Positions 15,603 to 21,293 of a DNA stretch of 21,293 bases are shown here, piece by piece. Source of the stretch: Desulforhopalus sp. (GTDB lineage: Bacteria; Desulfobacterota; Desulfobulbia; Desulfobulbales; Desulfocapsaceae); assembly GCA_023231425.1 (NCBI GenBank), contig JALNVI010000049.1:1-21293 (forward strand). Reading direction: 5' to 3'. The notes below the pieces were generated by a model. It was not told the DNA's origin, made no database searches, and worked only from the letters and a program-made list of their open reading frames with translations. Every line of letters starts with the position of its first letter. Positions within the stretch are counted from its first letter, which is position 1. The translations under genes were made by a program, and so were the position numbers.

Positions 15603-17195
15603 TCAACTTTGTTTACTTTTTTCTCTATGATTATCATTGGTTACAGCCGCTGACTCCAGCAGTGGTACCGGAAGTTTCACACGTAAAGCAGTTCCTTTCA
15701 ATTCTCCATCTTCAGTTTGCACCGGACTCTCAACTTCAATAACCCCACCATGCTCTTTGATAATGCCATAGGACACAGAAAGGCCAAGACCCGTTCCCTT
15801 ACCCACGGATTTGGTTGTAAAGAAAGGATCAAAAATCTGTGGCATAACATTCCTGGGGATACCGTGTCCGGTATCCCTTATGGTGACTGCTACCTGGCCC
15901 CTCTCTTTTTCATAATGGCAGGACAGAAACAAGTCGCCGCCTCCCTGTTCTTCCATGGCATGACGGGCATTATTGACAAAATTGACGAAGACCTGACATA
16001 ATTTCTCGGGGTCTCCTACAATGGTTGGCAGGTCTTCGTCGAAATCACGCCAGACCTGAATATGATCCAGGTTCAGGGAATGTTCTGTCACTGCCAGGAC
16101 ATCCTCCAGAACTTCATTGAGCAAAATATTTTCCCGGGCACTTTCTGACTGGCGTGAAAACTTGAGGAGGTCCGCAACAATTTTTCGACACGCCCTGGCC
16201 TGACGTTCGACAACCTCTAGATTTTTCCCTTCTTCACTTTCAGGGCCAAAGTCATCCATCATCAACTGGGCATATCCAAGAATAACCCCGAGGGGGGTAT
16301 TGATTTCATGGGCGACGCCGGCTGCCATCTGTCCGACAGAGGCCATCTTTTCACTGGAAGCCAGTTGTTTCATCATGGTCCTGACCCTGGTGAGATCCTT
16401 GGCAATACCCTCACAACCGCTAAATTTTCGATCCTCATCAAAGAGAGCAGTGGCAGAGAGAAGTACATATATAACTGTCCCCTCGGCCCGGACAAATTCC
16501 ACTTCCATGTCTTCCACAAACCCCTCGGTGGTGAGGGCTTCAGTGTACTTTTCCAAATCTTCCGGGTTATGGAAGATATCTTTTAATCCCAGTTCCGGTG
16601 TTTGCTGCATGGAATATCCAAGCATCTCAAAACCTGCGGGGTTCATGGTCCCGATCCTGGTTGTTGAGTCACAGAAATAAACCATGTCTTTGGAATTAGT
16701 GAAAAAATTGCGGAATTTCTTTTCTGATGTAGAGAGTTTTTTGGTCCGTGTTTCTACTATTTTTTCTAAGTTTTTATTCAATTTCAGGAGCTTGTCTGTT
16801 GATACTTCAAGCTGTTCATTGGCGATTTTCAAGCTGCCTGCTTTTTTCTGAATAGCTCGATACCCTTCTATTCCTTTGTGATAATAAATACTTACTGCTG
16901 CAAGGGAAATCATTAACAGGGTGTTGAAGCCACCGGTGTATGGGGCGAGGATATGCCACTGTTCTGTATAGTTAAAGATCAGCAGCAGTTGTTTAAGGAG
17001 ATGACCAAGCGCTCGAGAAACGGAAAAACACACCAGAGTCAGACAAAAATAGAAAAGAAAACCCCAGAGAAAATTTTCCGGTTGTCTGCGGATAAGGAGC
17101 CAGGCATAGCGAAGGGAGAGAAATGAAAGGACGATAATAATGAAAGATCCTGCCATGTCTACAATAATGGCAGGAAGCATGGGAAGGCTGGTCAT
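15603..17195 (-). CDS. Membrane PAS-domain sensor histidine kinase
   Basis: This 530-residue kinase has three hydrophobic segments in the first 105 residues, a coiled-coil linker (about 110-160), a PAS domain (about 160-270, FRNFFTNSKDMVYFCDSTTR), and HisKA with the H-box VAHEINTPLGVILGYAQLM (H296). The HATPase domain has an N-box (NFVNNARHAMEEQ), DTGHGIP, FDPFFTTK and GTGLGLSVSYGIIKEHGG. It appears intact and active. Its ATG overlaps the stop of the four-TM gene before it (ATGA), so the two are translated together and may form one sensory unit. Likely targets are the receiver at 15183 and the NtrC-type regulator at 18103; pairing is inferred from position. Confidence 0.93.
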   Translation of the reverse strand: MTSLPMLPAIIVDMAGSFIIIVLSFLSLRYAWLLIRRQPENFLWGFLFYFCLTLVCFSVSRALGHLLKQLLLIFNYTEQWHILAPYTGGFNTLLMISLAAVSIYYHKGIEGYRAIQKKAGSLKIANEQLEVSTDKLLKLNKNLEKIVETRTKKLSTSEKKFRNFFTNSKDMVYFCDSTTRIGTMNPAGFEMLGYSMQQTPELGLKDIFHNPEDLEKYTEALTTEGFVEDMEVEFVRAEGTVIYVLLSATALFDEDRKFSGCEGIAKDLTRVRTMMKQLASSEKMASVGQMAAGVAHEINTPLGVILGYAQLMMDDFGPESEEGKNLEVVERQARACRKIVADLLKFSRQSESARENILLNEVLEDVLAVTEHSLNLDHIQVWRDFDEDLPTIVGDPEKLCQVFVNFVNNARHAMEEQGGGDLFLSCHYEKERGQVAVTIRDTGHGIPRNVMPQIFDPFFTTKSVGKGTGLGLSVSYGIIKEHGGVIEVESPVQTEDGELKGTALRVKLPVPLLESAAVTNDNHREKSKQS

Positions 17196-17665
17196 ACTTC
17201 TTTCCCCTCCATGGTGTTGCGGTATAATGCTTTCATCCCCAGATAAAGAAAAAAAAGCGCCGGAACACTGAAGAGATGGTCGAGTTTGGTGAAATAATAC
17301 CAGATTTTTAAACTGGTAAAAGGTCCCTCGAGGCGGGTGCTCAAGTATCCAGCGTCATTGGTAAAACTGGCACTGTCTACCAATGTATCAAGGGAGTGCC
17401 CGGTAAAGGCCACCACATTCCAAAGTATCATAAAAATACAGAAAACCTGGAGATAACGCCATCCTTTCGACTTGAATACCGTGTGTCGGATGCCCCAGAC
17501 AAGATAACACAATGCAGCAGTATAAAAGATGTGGGCAAATTGATGGACATACAACCCTTCAGGAGCACCATGGCTTTGAACTGCCCACGCACTTCCGGGA
17601 AACATCGCCAGTATCCCAAAGAGGAGAAAGGGGAACATTCTGTAGAGTTGTTTTTGAAAGTTCAT
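17192..17665 (-). CDS. Four-TM His-rich membrane protein, putative sensory or heme partner of the kinase
   Basis: A signal-peptide-like N-terminus (to AWA near residue 28) is followed by about three further hydrophobic segments in a 157-residue protein. Histidines sit at or near membrane borders: H32, H41, H45, H61, H90 (AFTGHSLD) and H130 (KLDHLF). This arrangement could bind heme b or a metal, but no family signature is certain. It overlaps the kinase gene by four bases, so a signal-receiving role is reasonable. I prefer ATG 17665; an in-frame TTG at 17680 would add five residues. Neither has a strong Shine-Dalgarno. It is the first gene after the sigma54 promoter at 17756-17771. Confidence 0.7.
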   Translation of the reverse strand: MNFQKQLYRMFPFLLFGILAMFPGSAWAVQSHGAPEGLYVHQFAHIFYTAALCYLVWGIRHTVFKSKGWRYLQVFCIFMILWNVVAFTGHSLDTLVDSASFTNDAGYLSTRLEGPFTSLKIWYYFTKLDHLFSVPALFFLYLGMKALYRNTMEGKEV

Positions 17666-17755
17666 ATCGTAACCATACAAGGTCTCAGATTTATTCCTGA
17701 ATTTGTTCGGATCTGCTTCCCAGTCGGGGCAATGGTCCGCAGTGATTTTGTTGTA

Positions 17756-17771
17756 AGCATATATGATGCCA
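17756..17771 (-). promoter_or_regulatory. Sigma54 (-24/-12) promoter for the sensor/Mo-enzyme operon
   Basis: The minus strand reads CTGGCATCATATATGCT. The GG and GC pairs are separated by exactly ten bases, and TGGCA and TGC-T match the YTGGCAC-N5-TTGCW consensus, with mismatches only at three less critical positions. Transcription would start near 17745, giving a leader of about 80 bases. Two tandem dyads upstream and an NtrC-type gene next door support it. Confidence 0.7.
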
Positions 17772-17878
17772 GAGGTGATTTTTTTAAAAAAGAAGAAGGG
17801 AAAATCGAATAATCAGGAGTTTACTGCTGAAGGGGTGTGATCGCAGCAAGAAAGATTTAAAGAAAAGATCGTTAAAAG

Positions 17879-17915
17879 TGCATCAATAAAAATGCACTGC
17901 ATCTTAAACGATGCA
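17879..17915. promoter_or_regulatory. Tandem dyads, probable enhancer (UAS) for the sigma54 activator
   Basis: Two adjacent 18-bp dyads have the same form: TGCATC-N6-AATGCA (17879-17896) and TGCATC-N6-GATGCA (17898-17915), with centres 19 bp apart, close to two helical turns. They lie about 135-170 bp upstream of the predicted start of the 17756-17771 promoter, the usual distance for sigma54 activators. The layout is like an NtrC site (TGCAC-type half sites) but the half site differs. Confidence 0.65.
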
Positions 17916-17996
17916 CCTAGAGTCCTTCCGCCATTGTATGGAGTCTGACTATATGGCATTGAATTTTTCTGGCTGACAGCGGTGATGAACAGTAAG

Positions 17997-18018
17997 CCAG
18001 CAGGTTAGTACCTGCTGG
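17997..18018. other. Perfect hairpin after the NtrC-type gene
   Basis: CCAGCAGGT (17997-18005), TAGT loop, ACCTGCTGG (18010-18018): a perfect 9-bp stem in the 420-bp gap between the regulator stop and the next operon. No T-run follows on either strand, so it is at best a non-canonical terminator. The rest of the gap apart from the promoter and dyads (17772-17878, 17916-18102) shows no gene. Confidence 0.4.
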
Positions 18019-18102
18019 GATTCTGAGACATGACCCCCAGTGCCTCTCAACGGATGCATGGTAATTGGGTTGAAGAACGCCTCCTGGCGGGAAGGTCTGT
18101 AC

Positions 18103-19527
18103 TCAGCCTTTAAAGGTTTCAGAGTGGATATTGAAACGCTGCATCAAGCGCTGGAAAGATTGACGTCCCAAACCGCTTTCACGGGCTGCAGCCGATACAT
18201 TCCCACTATTCACCGTCAGGGCTCTTTTGAGATAGGTGGTAGTAAAATACTTCGTTACTTCCAATTTCGCTTCATTATACGGCAGTCGGTGGACGCAGAT
18301 GGGGACGACGCTCCCTGCCATGTTTGCGGATTCATTTTCTGCAAATTCTTCAGGACTGAGAAGGTGATCGGGAGTTATAATCTTTGCGGGTGTCAATAAG
18401 ACAGCACGGTTAATTCTGCTCTGCAGCTCACGGACATTTCCCTTCCACTCCCTGCGCTCCAGACATTGCAGGGCTTCCGGGGAGAACTCCATTCCCTCAC
18501 GTTTGTATTCCTCCATATAAACATTTAAGAAATGAAGAGCCAGCAAAGGGATATCCTCCTGCATTTTATCAAGTGACGGCATGGTTACAGTCATCACATT
18601 CAAGCGATAAAAAAGATCCTCTCGAAATTCCCCTTTAGCTATCTTCGCCTCAAGATCCTGATTCGTTGAGGCAAGGACTCTTACATCCACTTTTACAGTG
18701 CTGGTCTGGCCCAGGGGCTGAATCTCTTTTTCCTGCAGAACGCGAAGGAGTTTGGTTTGAAGATAAACGGGGATATCAGCAATTTCGTCAAGAAGAATAG
18801 TGGATCCCGATGCCTCAAGAAAGAGTCCATCCTTATCATGATCTGCTCCGGTAAAAGCCCCTTGTACATATCCAAAGAGTTCACTTTCAAGAATCTGTTC
18901 CGGCAAGGCTGGACAATTTATTGTGATCATTTTTTGTTGCCCGCGTTTGCTCATCTTATGAATTGTTCGTGCCGCAACTTCCTTTCCGGTTCCCGATTTT
19001 CCACGAATTAAAACAGTAGCATCGCTTTGCCCCAACCTTGTTAAAAGATCTATGGTACGCCGCAAAGTATCACTCTGTCCTATAAATTCAGTGGGTCTGT
19101 CACTTTTTTGCAACTCTTCATGCAATTGAAGGTTTTCACGCAACAGCAGTGTTCGTTCAAACGCCCGTTGAATAATGAGACATATCTTCGTATTATCAAA
19201 AGGCTTTTCTAAAAAATCATATGCTCCATTCTTCAGCGCTGTAACCGCCATTTCTATGGTACCGTAGCCCGTCATAATAACAATACTGACAGTTCTATCC
19301 AACTCCGAGACCCTGGCAAGAAGTTCCAGCCCGTCCATGTCGGGCATGACAATATCAGTTATGATCACATCCGGGTGCCAGGTTGTTATTTTCTCGAGGG
19401 CCTCTACACCCGATTGGACAATGGAGACATCACAGGTACATTTTTTTGTAAGAACCTTGCGCAGAAGAATGAGTAAATCTTTTTCATCATCCACAATGAG
19501 TAACCGTTTTGACGTTCCTTCTTTCAT
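18103..19527 (-). CDS. NtrC-family sigma54-dependent response regulator
   Basis: Three domains in 474 residues. The receiver (1 to about 120) has D13-D14, phosphoacceptor D58 (DVIITDIVMPDMDG), T86 and K108. The AAA+ domain (about 147-380) has Walker A GKSGTGKE (176-183), the sigma54-contacting GAFTGA loop (223-228), Walker B ILLDE (244-248) and FREDLFYRLNV. The C-terminal Fis-type helix-turn-helix (about 425-470) includes NSGNVSAAARESGLGRQSFQ. All catalytic motifs are intact. It lies directly upstream of the sensor/Mo-enzyme operon, is transcribed in the same direction, and is the obvious candidate to bind the 17879-17915 dyads. Upstream of the ATG, AGGAG is visible. Confidence 0.95.
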   Translation of the reverse strand: MKEGTSKRLLIVDDEKDLLILLRKVLTKKCTCDVSIVQSGVEALEKITTWHPDVIITDIVMPDMDGLELLARVSELDRTVSIVIMTGYGTIEMAVTALKNGAYDFLEKPFDNTKICLIIQRAFERTLLLRENLQLHEELQKSDRPTEFIGQSDTLRRTIDLLTRLGQSDATVLIRGKSGTGKEVAARTIHKMSKRGQQKMITINCPALPEQILESELFGYVQGAFTGADHDKDGLFLEASGSTILLDEIADIPVYLQTKLLRVLQEKEIQPLGQTSTVKVDVRVLASTNQDLEAKIAKGEFREDLFYRLNVMTVTMPSLDKMQEDIPLLALHFLNVYMEEYKREGMEFSPEALQCLERREWKGNVRELQSRINRAVLLTPAKIITPDHLLSPEEFAENESANMAGSVVPICVHRLPYNEAKLEVTKYFTTTYLKRALTVNSGNVSAAARESGLGRQSFQRLMQRFNIHSETFKG

Positions 19528-19573
19528 CTTCTGTTACTCCTGCTTTTCATCCCGCATAGCCTGAAAATACTGC

Positions 19574-19590
19574 TGCAAAAAAAACGCCTG
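19574..19590 (-). promoter_or_regulatory. Candidate sigma54 promoter before the NtrC-type gene
   Basis: The minus strand reads CAGGCGTTTTTTTTGCA: GG and GC are exactly ten bases apart and TTGCA matches the -12 box, but the -24 box is weak (AGGCG rather than TGGCA). The predicted start is about 35 bases before the ATG at 19527. No TGCATC dyad is seen nearby. This would imply autoregulation or control by another activator. Confidence 0.4.
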
Positions 19591-19734
19591 GATACAGTAT
19601 TAACAATAGAAAAATGTACGGCCTTACGGGACAGAAAGGAATTGGTCAGGGCGAAAAATATATCCCTTGAAATATTTGTTGTTGTCTTTTTGTATGTATT
19701 CTTTTGCTCTTCGTTCTCAAATCAGCGACCATGT

Positions 19735-19960
19735 AACGGTCGCTGATCCACGGGACGCCCTCTGCCCATAAACAGTATCTCCTTCCCAGTCGCCAATCCG
19801 CTTCCTCGCATTAATGATCTGGGGAGGATTGGCGATGTCTATGTGGTCTGGAATAAAAGAAATCCCGGTTCGTTTACGTTCACCGCCTTTCCCGCGACGT
19901 TTGCCATATTGCAGTAAATATGTGTAGAGTTTTCCGCCCTTTGTCAATCGCTGGATGAGG
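19735..19960 (-). pseudogene. IS30-family transposase, central fragment (start of the DDE domain)
   Basis: The minus frame reads LTKGGKLYTYLLQYGKRRGK, then a basic segment, then DIANPPQIINARKRIGDWEG and DTVYGQ. GDWEGDTV is the hallmark around the first catalytic Asp of IS30 transposases. Both the HTH part before it and the rest of the catalytic core after it are missing; after YGQ the frame departs from the family and stops at 19717. It points opposite to the neighbouring N-terminal fragment at 20063, so the original IS has been inverted or assembled from two copies. A perfect 10-bp inverted repeat, ATCAGCGACC / GGTCGCTGAT (19721-19730 and 19738-19747), lies at its broken end. Confidence 0.8.
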
Positions 19961-19988
19961 ACAAGAAGGGCAACACCATGACATGAAA

Positions 19989-20080
19989 AAGAGTGAGCTG
20001 CCGGTATGGTTACGTCACCACAACCTGACCGGAGGTTACCATGCACAGGTACCCGCACCTGCTACCAGCAATGCACTCTT
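19989..20080. repeat. Hairpin-forming leader of the IS30 remnant, copy 2
   Basis: It shares the outer arms AAGAGTG...CACTCTT and the inner AACCTGACCGGAGGTT hairpin with 543-605. Here the loop side carries extra bases (ATGCACAGGTACCCGCACCT). The third IS30 fragment (20599) lacks this block: GATATGAAAAA joins directly to TACCAGATCATGG. Confidence 0.55.
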
Positions 20081-20302
20081 ATAAAAAGGTACCAGATCAT
20101 GGCTTTTCTTCAAACAGGAAGATCTCCGCCTGAGATTGCTGGCACACTGAATCGTTCTAAGAGTATAATTTTACGTGAAATCCGTCGAAACTCTTTTGAA
20201 GGGAAATATGATCCTTGTGATGCTCATGCCTCAGCAATCGGCAGACGAAAATTTACCAGGAAGGCCACCAAACAAAGTCCTGAAGTATTGCAGACTGTGT
20301 AA
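20063..20302 (+). pseudogene. IS30-family transposase, N-terminal HTH remnant (copy 2)
   Basis: The frame YQQCTLIKRYQIMAFLQTGR, then SPPEIAGTLNRSKSIILREI and RRNSFEGKYDPCDAHA, is a near-intact IS30 N-terminus (HTH). It stops at 20300-20302 after about 80 residues with no catalytic domain. It is clearly paralogous to copy 1 (KATKQSPEVLQ is shared). The 117 bp after it (20303-20419) also partly match the sequence following copy 1, with TGTTGAATT and ACAACA blocks, and lead into repeat copy E. Confidence 0.8.
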
Positions 20303-20419
20303 AAATGGCTCTGACCTGGCTGGTCCTCTGAGTCTATAAGCTATCGATTTTCTGTTGAATTCCATCTACAAAAACACGTTTTCCATACAACAATCTATGC
20401 CTGGAACGGAATGAGTACG

Positions 20420-20581
20420 GGGTACCTTGAAGAATCTTGTATTCCGTTCATATTCAAGGCACAGGGGGAAATTTACCACAGGCATATCACTGATATCTCG
20501 ACGTCTCGTTCCTCGCTTTGTCGGAGGATAAATTTTTGACTGTAACGATGGATAGCGAAAGACTGATTATTCAAGGTACCC
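20420..20581 (-). repeat. MITE-like repeat, copy E (best terminal repeats)
   Basis: A 162-bp element with perfect 12-bp terminal inverted repeats, GGGTACCTTGAA (20420-20431) and TTCAAGGTACCC (20570-20581); the match extends to GAATC/GATTA beyond one mismatch. Inside are TTGTATTCCGTTCATATTC, AAATTTACCACAGGCATATC, the core CGTCTCGTTCCTCGCTTTGT and GACTGTAACGATGG. It has the opposite orientation to copies A, B and D. No clear target duplication is seen. Confidence 0.85.
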
Positions 20582-20598
20582 TGCAATAAGCGTCACCA

Positions 20599-20711
20599 CG
20601 ATATGAAAAATACCAGATCATGGCTCTTATTCAAGCAGGAAGAGACCAGGCTGAGCTTGCTGGTGCGCTGAATTGTTCTAACAGTACAATTTTACGTGAA
20701 ATTCGTTGTGA
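20599..20711 (+). pseudogene. IS30-family transposase, N-terminal HTH remnant (copy 3)
   Basis: RYEKYQIMALIQAGRDQAEL then AGALNCSNSTILREIR is again the IS30 helix-turn-helix. The frame is cut within the HTH, right after LREIRCD, where repeat copy F begins. Only about 37 residues remain. Confidence 0.75.
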
Positions 20712-20836
20712 TGTTACCTCGAAAAAGTTTGTATTTTGTTCATATCCGAGGCCCAGGTCTCTGGATGATATCTCGATGTCTCGTTCCTCGCTTTGTCGGA
20801 GGATAAATTCTTGACTGTAACGAAGAAGATGGATCA
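20712..20836 (-). repeat. MITE-like repeat, copy F (truncated at one end)
   Basis: It starts with TGTTACCTCGAAAAAGTTTG, a diverged terminal repeat, and continues TATTTTGTTCATATCCGAGG, then CGATGTCTCGTTCCTCGCTT, TGTCGGAGGATAAATTCTTG and ACTGTAACGAAGAAGATGG. The expected distal end (GGGCGATTATTCAAGG) is absent. It interrupts the third IS30 fragment. Confidence 0.7.
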
Positions 20837-21136
20837 AAAAAATGATATGGAAAATCTTTCTCAAGAAAAAATAGACAACGGAGTTCTTTTGTTGAATTTG
20901 ACACTGAGAAAGGTCTTAAAAAAACTGATACCACTGGCAAAAGTGTTGTAATTATTACTTTATCTCGCGGGCATTTTATTTTTTCTGCCTGTCAGCGTAC
21001 AAGATTACCCTGAAAGGGGGCGGCGCTGATCAGCAATTGACAGTCTATTTGTATTGATCTGTTTTTTTTATGTCTATAAAAAACCTGCCTGGATATATTT
21101 TATTTCAACGGATTAAAGGTAAGATAGGGAAAATTA
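20837..21136. other. AT-rich region without a confident gene
   Basis: A 40-codon frame (20829-20951, starting in copy F) encodes a leucine- and lysine-rich peptide but has no clear Shine-Dalgarno, so I do not call it. A perfect palindrome GCTGATCAGC lies at 21025-21034. Nothing else is recognised. Confidence 0.35.
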
Positions 21137-21165
21137 TTGACACAATTTCTACTTATTTGTAATGT
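21137..21165 (+). promoter_or_regulatory. Sigma70-type promoter for the gene starting at 21289
   Basis: A perfect -35 TTGACA (21137-21142), a 17-bp spacer, and a -10 TAATGT (21160-21165) that keeps the three most conserved positions (T1, A2, T6). The TTGACA also pairs with TGTCAA at 21163-21168. Transcription would begin near 21172. Confidence 0.5.
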
Positions 21166-21199
21166 CAAATTATACGAATTTTGTCTGAGTACGGTAACG

Positions 21200-21256
21200 T
21201 TTTGGGCGGGTTAAGAGAACCCCTTCCCAAAATAATCAACTCCCATAAGGGGAGTT
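21200..21256 (+). promoter_or_regulatory. Structured 5' leader with two stem-loops
   Basis: The first stem-loop is TTTTGGG (21200-21206) with CCCAAAA (21226-21232), enclosing GGGTT / AACCC (21208-21212 and 21218-21222). The second is AACTCCC (21238-21244) with GGGAGTT (21250-21256). Together they fill much of a leader of about 117 bases. No T-run follows. I could not match it to a known riboswitch class; it may be an attenuator-like or translation-control leader. Confidence 0.45.
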
Positions 21257-21288
21257 CTGTAACTACCTATAAAATACAGGAGATAATC

Positions 21289-21293
21289 ATGCC
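21289..21293 (+). CDS. Start of an unidentified gene at the window edge
   Basis: ATG at 21289 is preceded by AGGAGA (21278-21283) at a six-base spacing and by a promoter and structured leader. Only one codon and two bases are inside the window, so no product can be named. Confidence 0.55.

Noticed and set aside
19721..19747. Perfect 10-bp inverted repeat as a terminator
   Set aside because: No T-run follows on either strand, and it lies within the decayed end of an IS30 fragment, so it is more likely an IS relic or rearrangement joint.

Overview
The window looks like chromosomal DNA of an anaerobic, probably sulfate-reducing bacterium of the Desulfobacterota (my best guess is a Desulfobulbales relative). 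This is inferred from the gene set: a TRAP transporter joined to lutABC lactate oxidation genes, a TauE/SafE-type (TSUP) exporter with a large periplasmic domain, an oxygen-sensitive-looking Mo/W-bisPGD enzyme, and several sensory kinases. No rRNA or tRNA gene and no CRISPR array was found.

Layout. (1) 1-1307 is repeat-rich: the start of a minus-strand gene leaving the window, two copies of a small terminal-inverted-repeat element and a dead IS30-family transposase fragment. (2) 1308-7322 is a compact plus-strand operon, dctP-dctQ-dctM-lutA-lutB-lutC, for uptake and oxidation of lactate or a related 2-hydroxy/2-keto acid. (3) 7323-8041 holds a third repeat copy and one possible small membrane-protein ORF. 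(4) 8042-8659 (minus) is a three-TM protein that may belong to the DUF106/Oxa1-like group. (5) 8698-17665 is a long minus-strand gene set. In transcription order it encodes a four-TM His-rich membrane protein, a membrane PAS histidine kinase, a single-domain response regulator, a TorD-like chaperone domain fused to a [4Fe-4S] Mo/W-bisPGD oxidoreductase, a GAF-GAF-PAS sensor whose HisKA part is cut off by one in-frame TAA, and a TSUP exporter. (6) 18103-19527 (minus) is an NtrC-type sigma54 activator. (7) 19528-21293 is again repeat-rich (IS30 fragments and two more repeat copies) and ends in a structured leader before a gene starting at 21289.

The two signals I rate highest are these. First, the TorD-Mo enzyme fusion sits in an operon with its own sensory genes and a good sigma54 -24/-12 promoter (17756-17771). 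That promoter lies about 110-160 bp downstream of two tandem 18-bp dyads, TGCATC-N6-(G/A)ATGCA, and next to an NtrC-type regulator gene, so promoter, enhancer and probable activator can all be read from sequence. Second, a MITE-like repeat of about 125-180 bp (terminal repeat GGGTACCTTGAA, shared core TCGTTCCTCGCTTTGTCGGA) occurs six times. Copies in opposite orientation bracket both the lactate operon and the Mo-enzyme/TSUP block, and three copies are attached to IS30 transposase N-terminal fragments.
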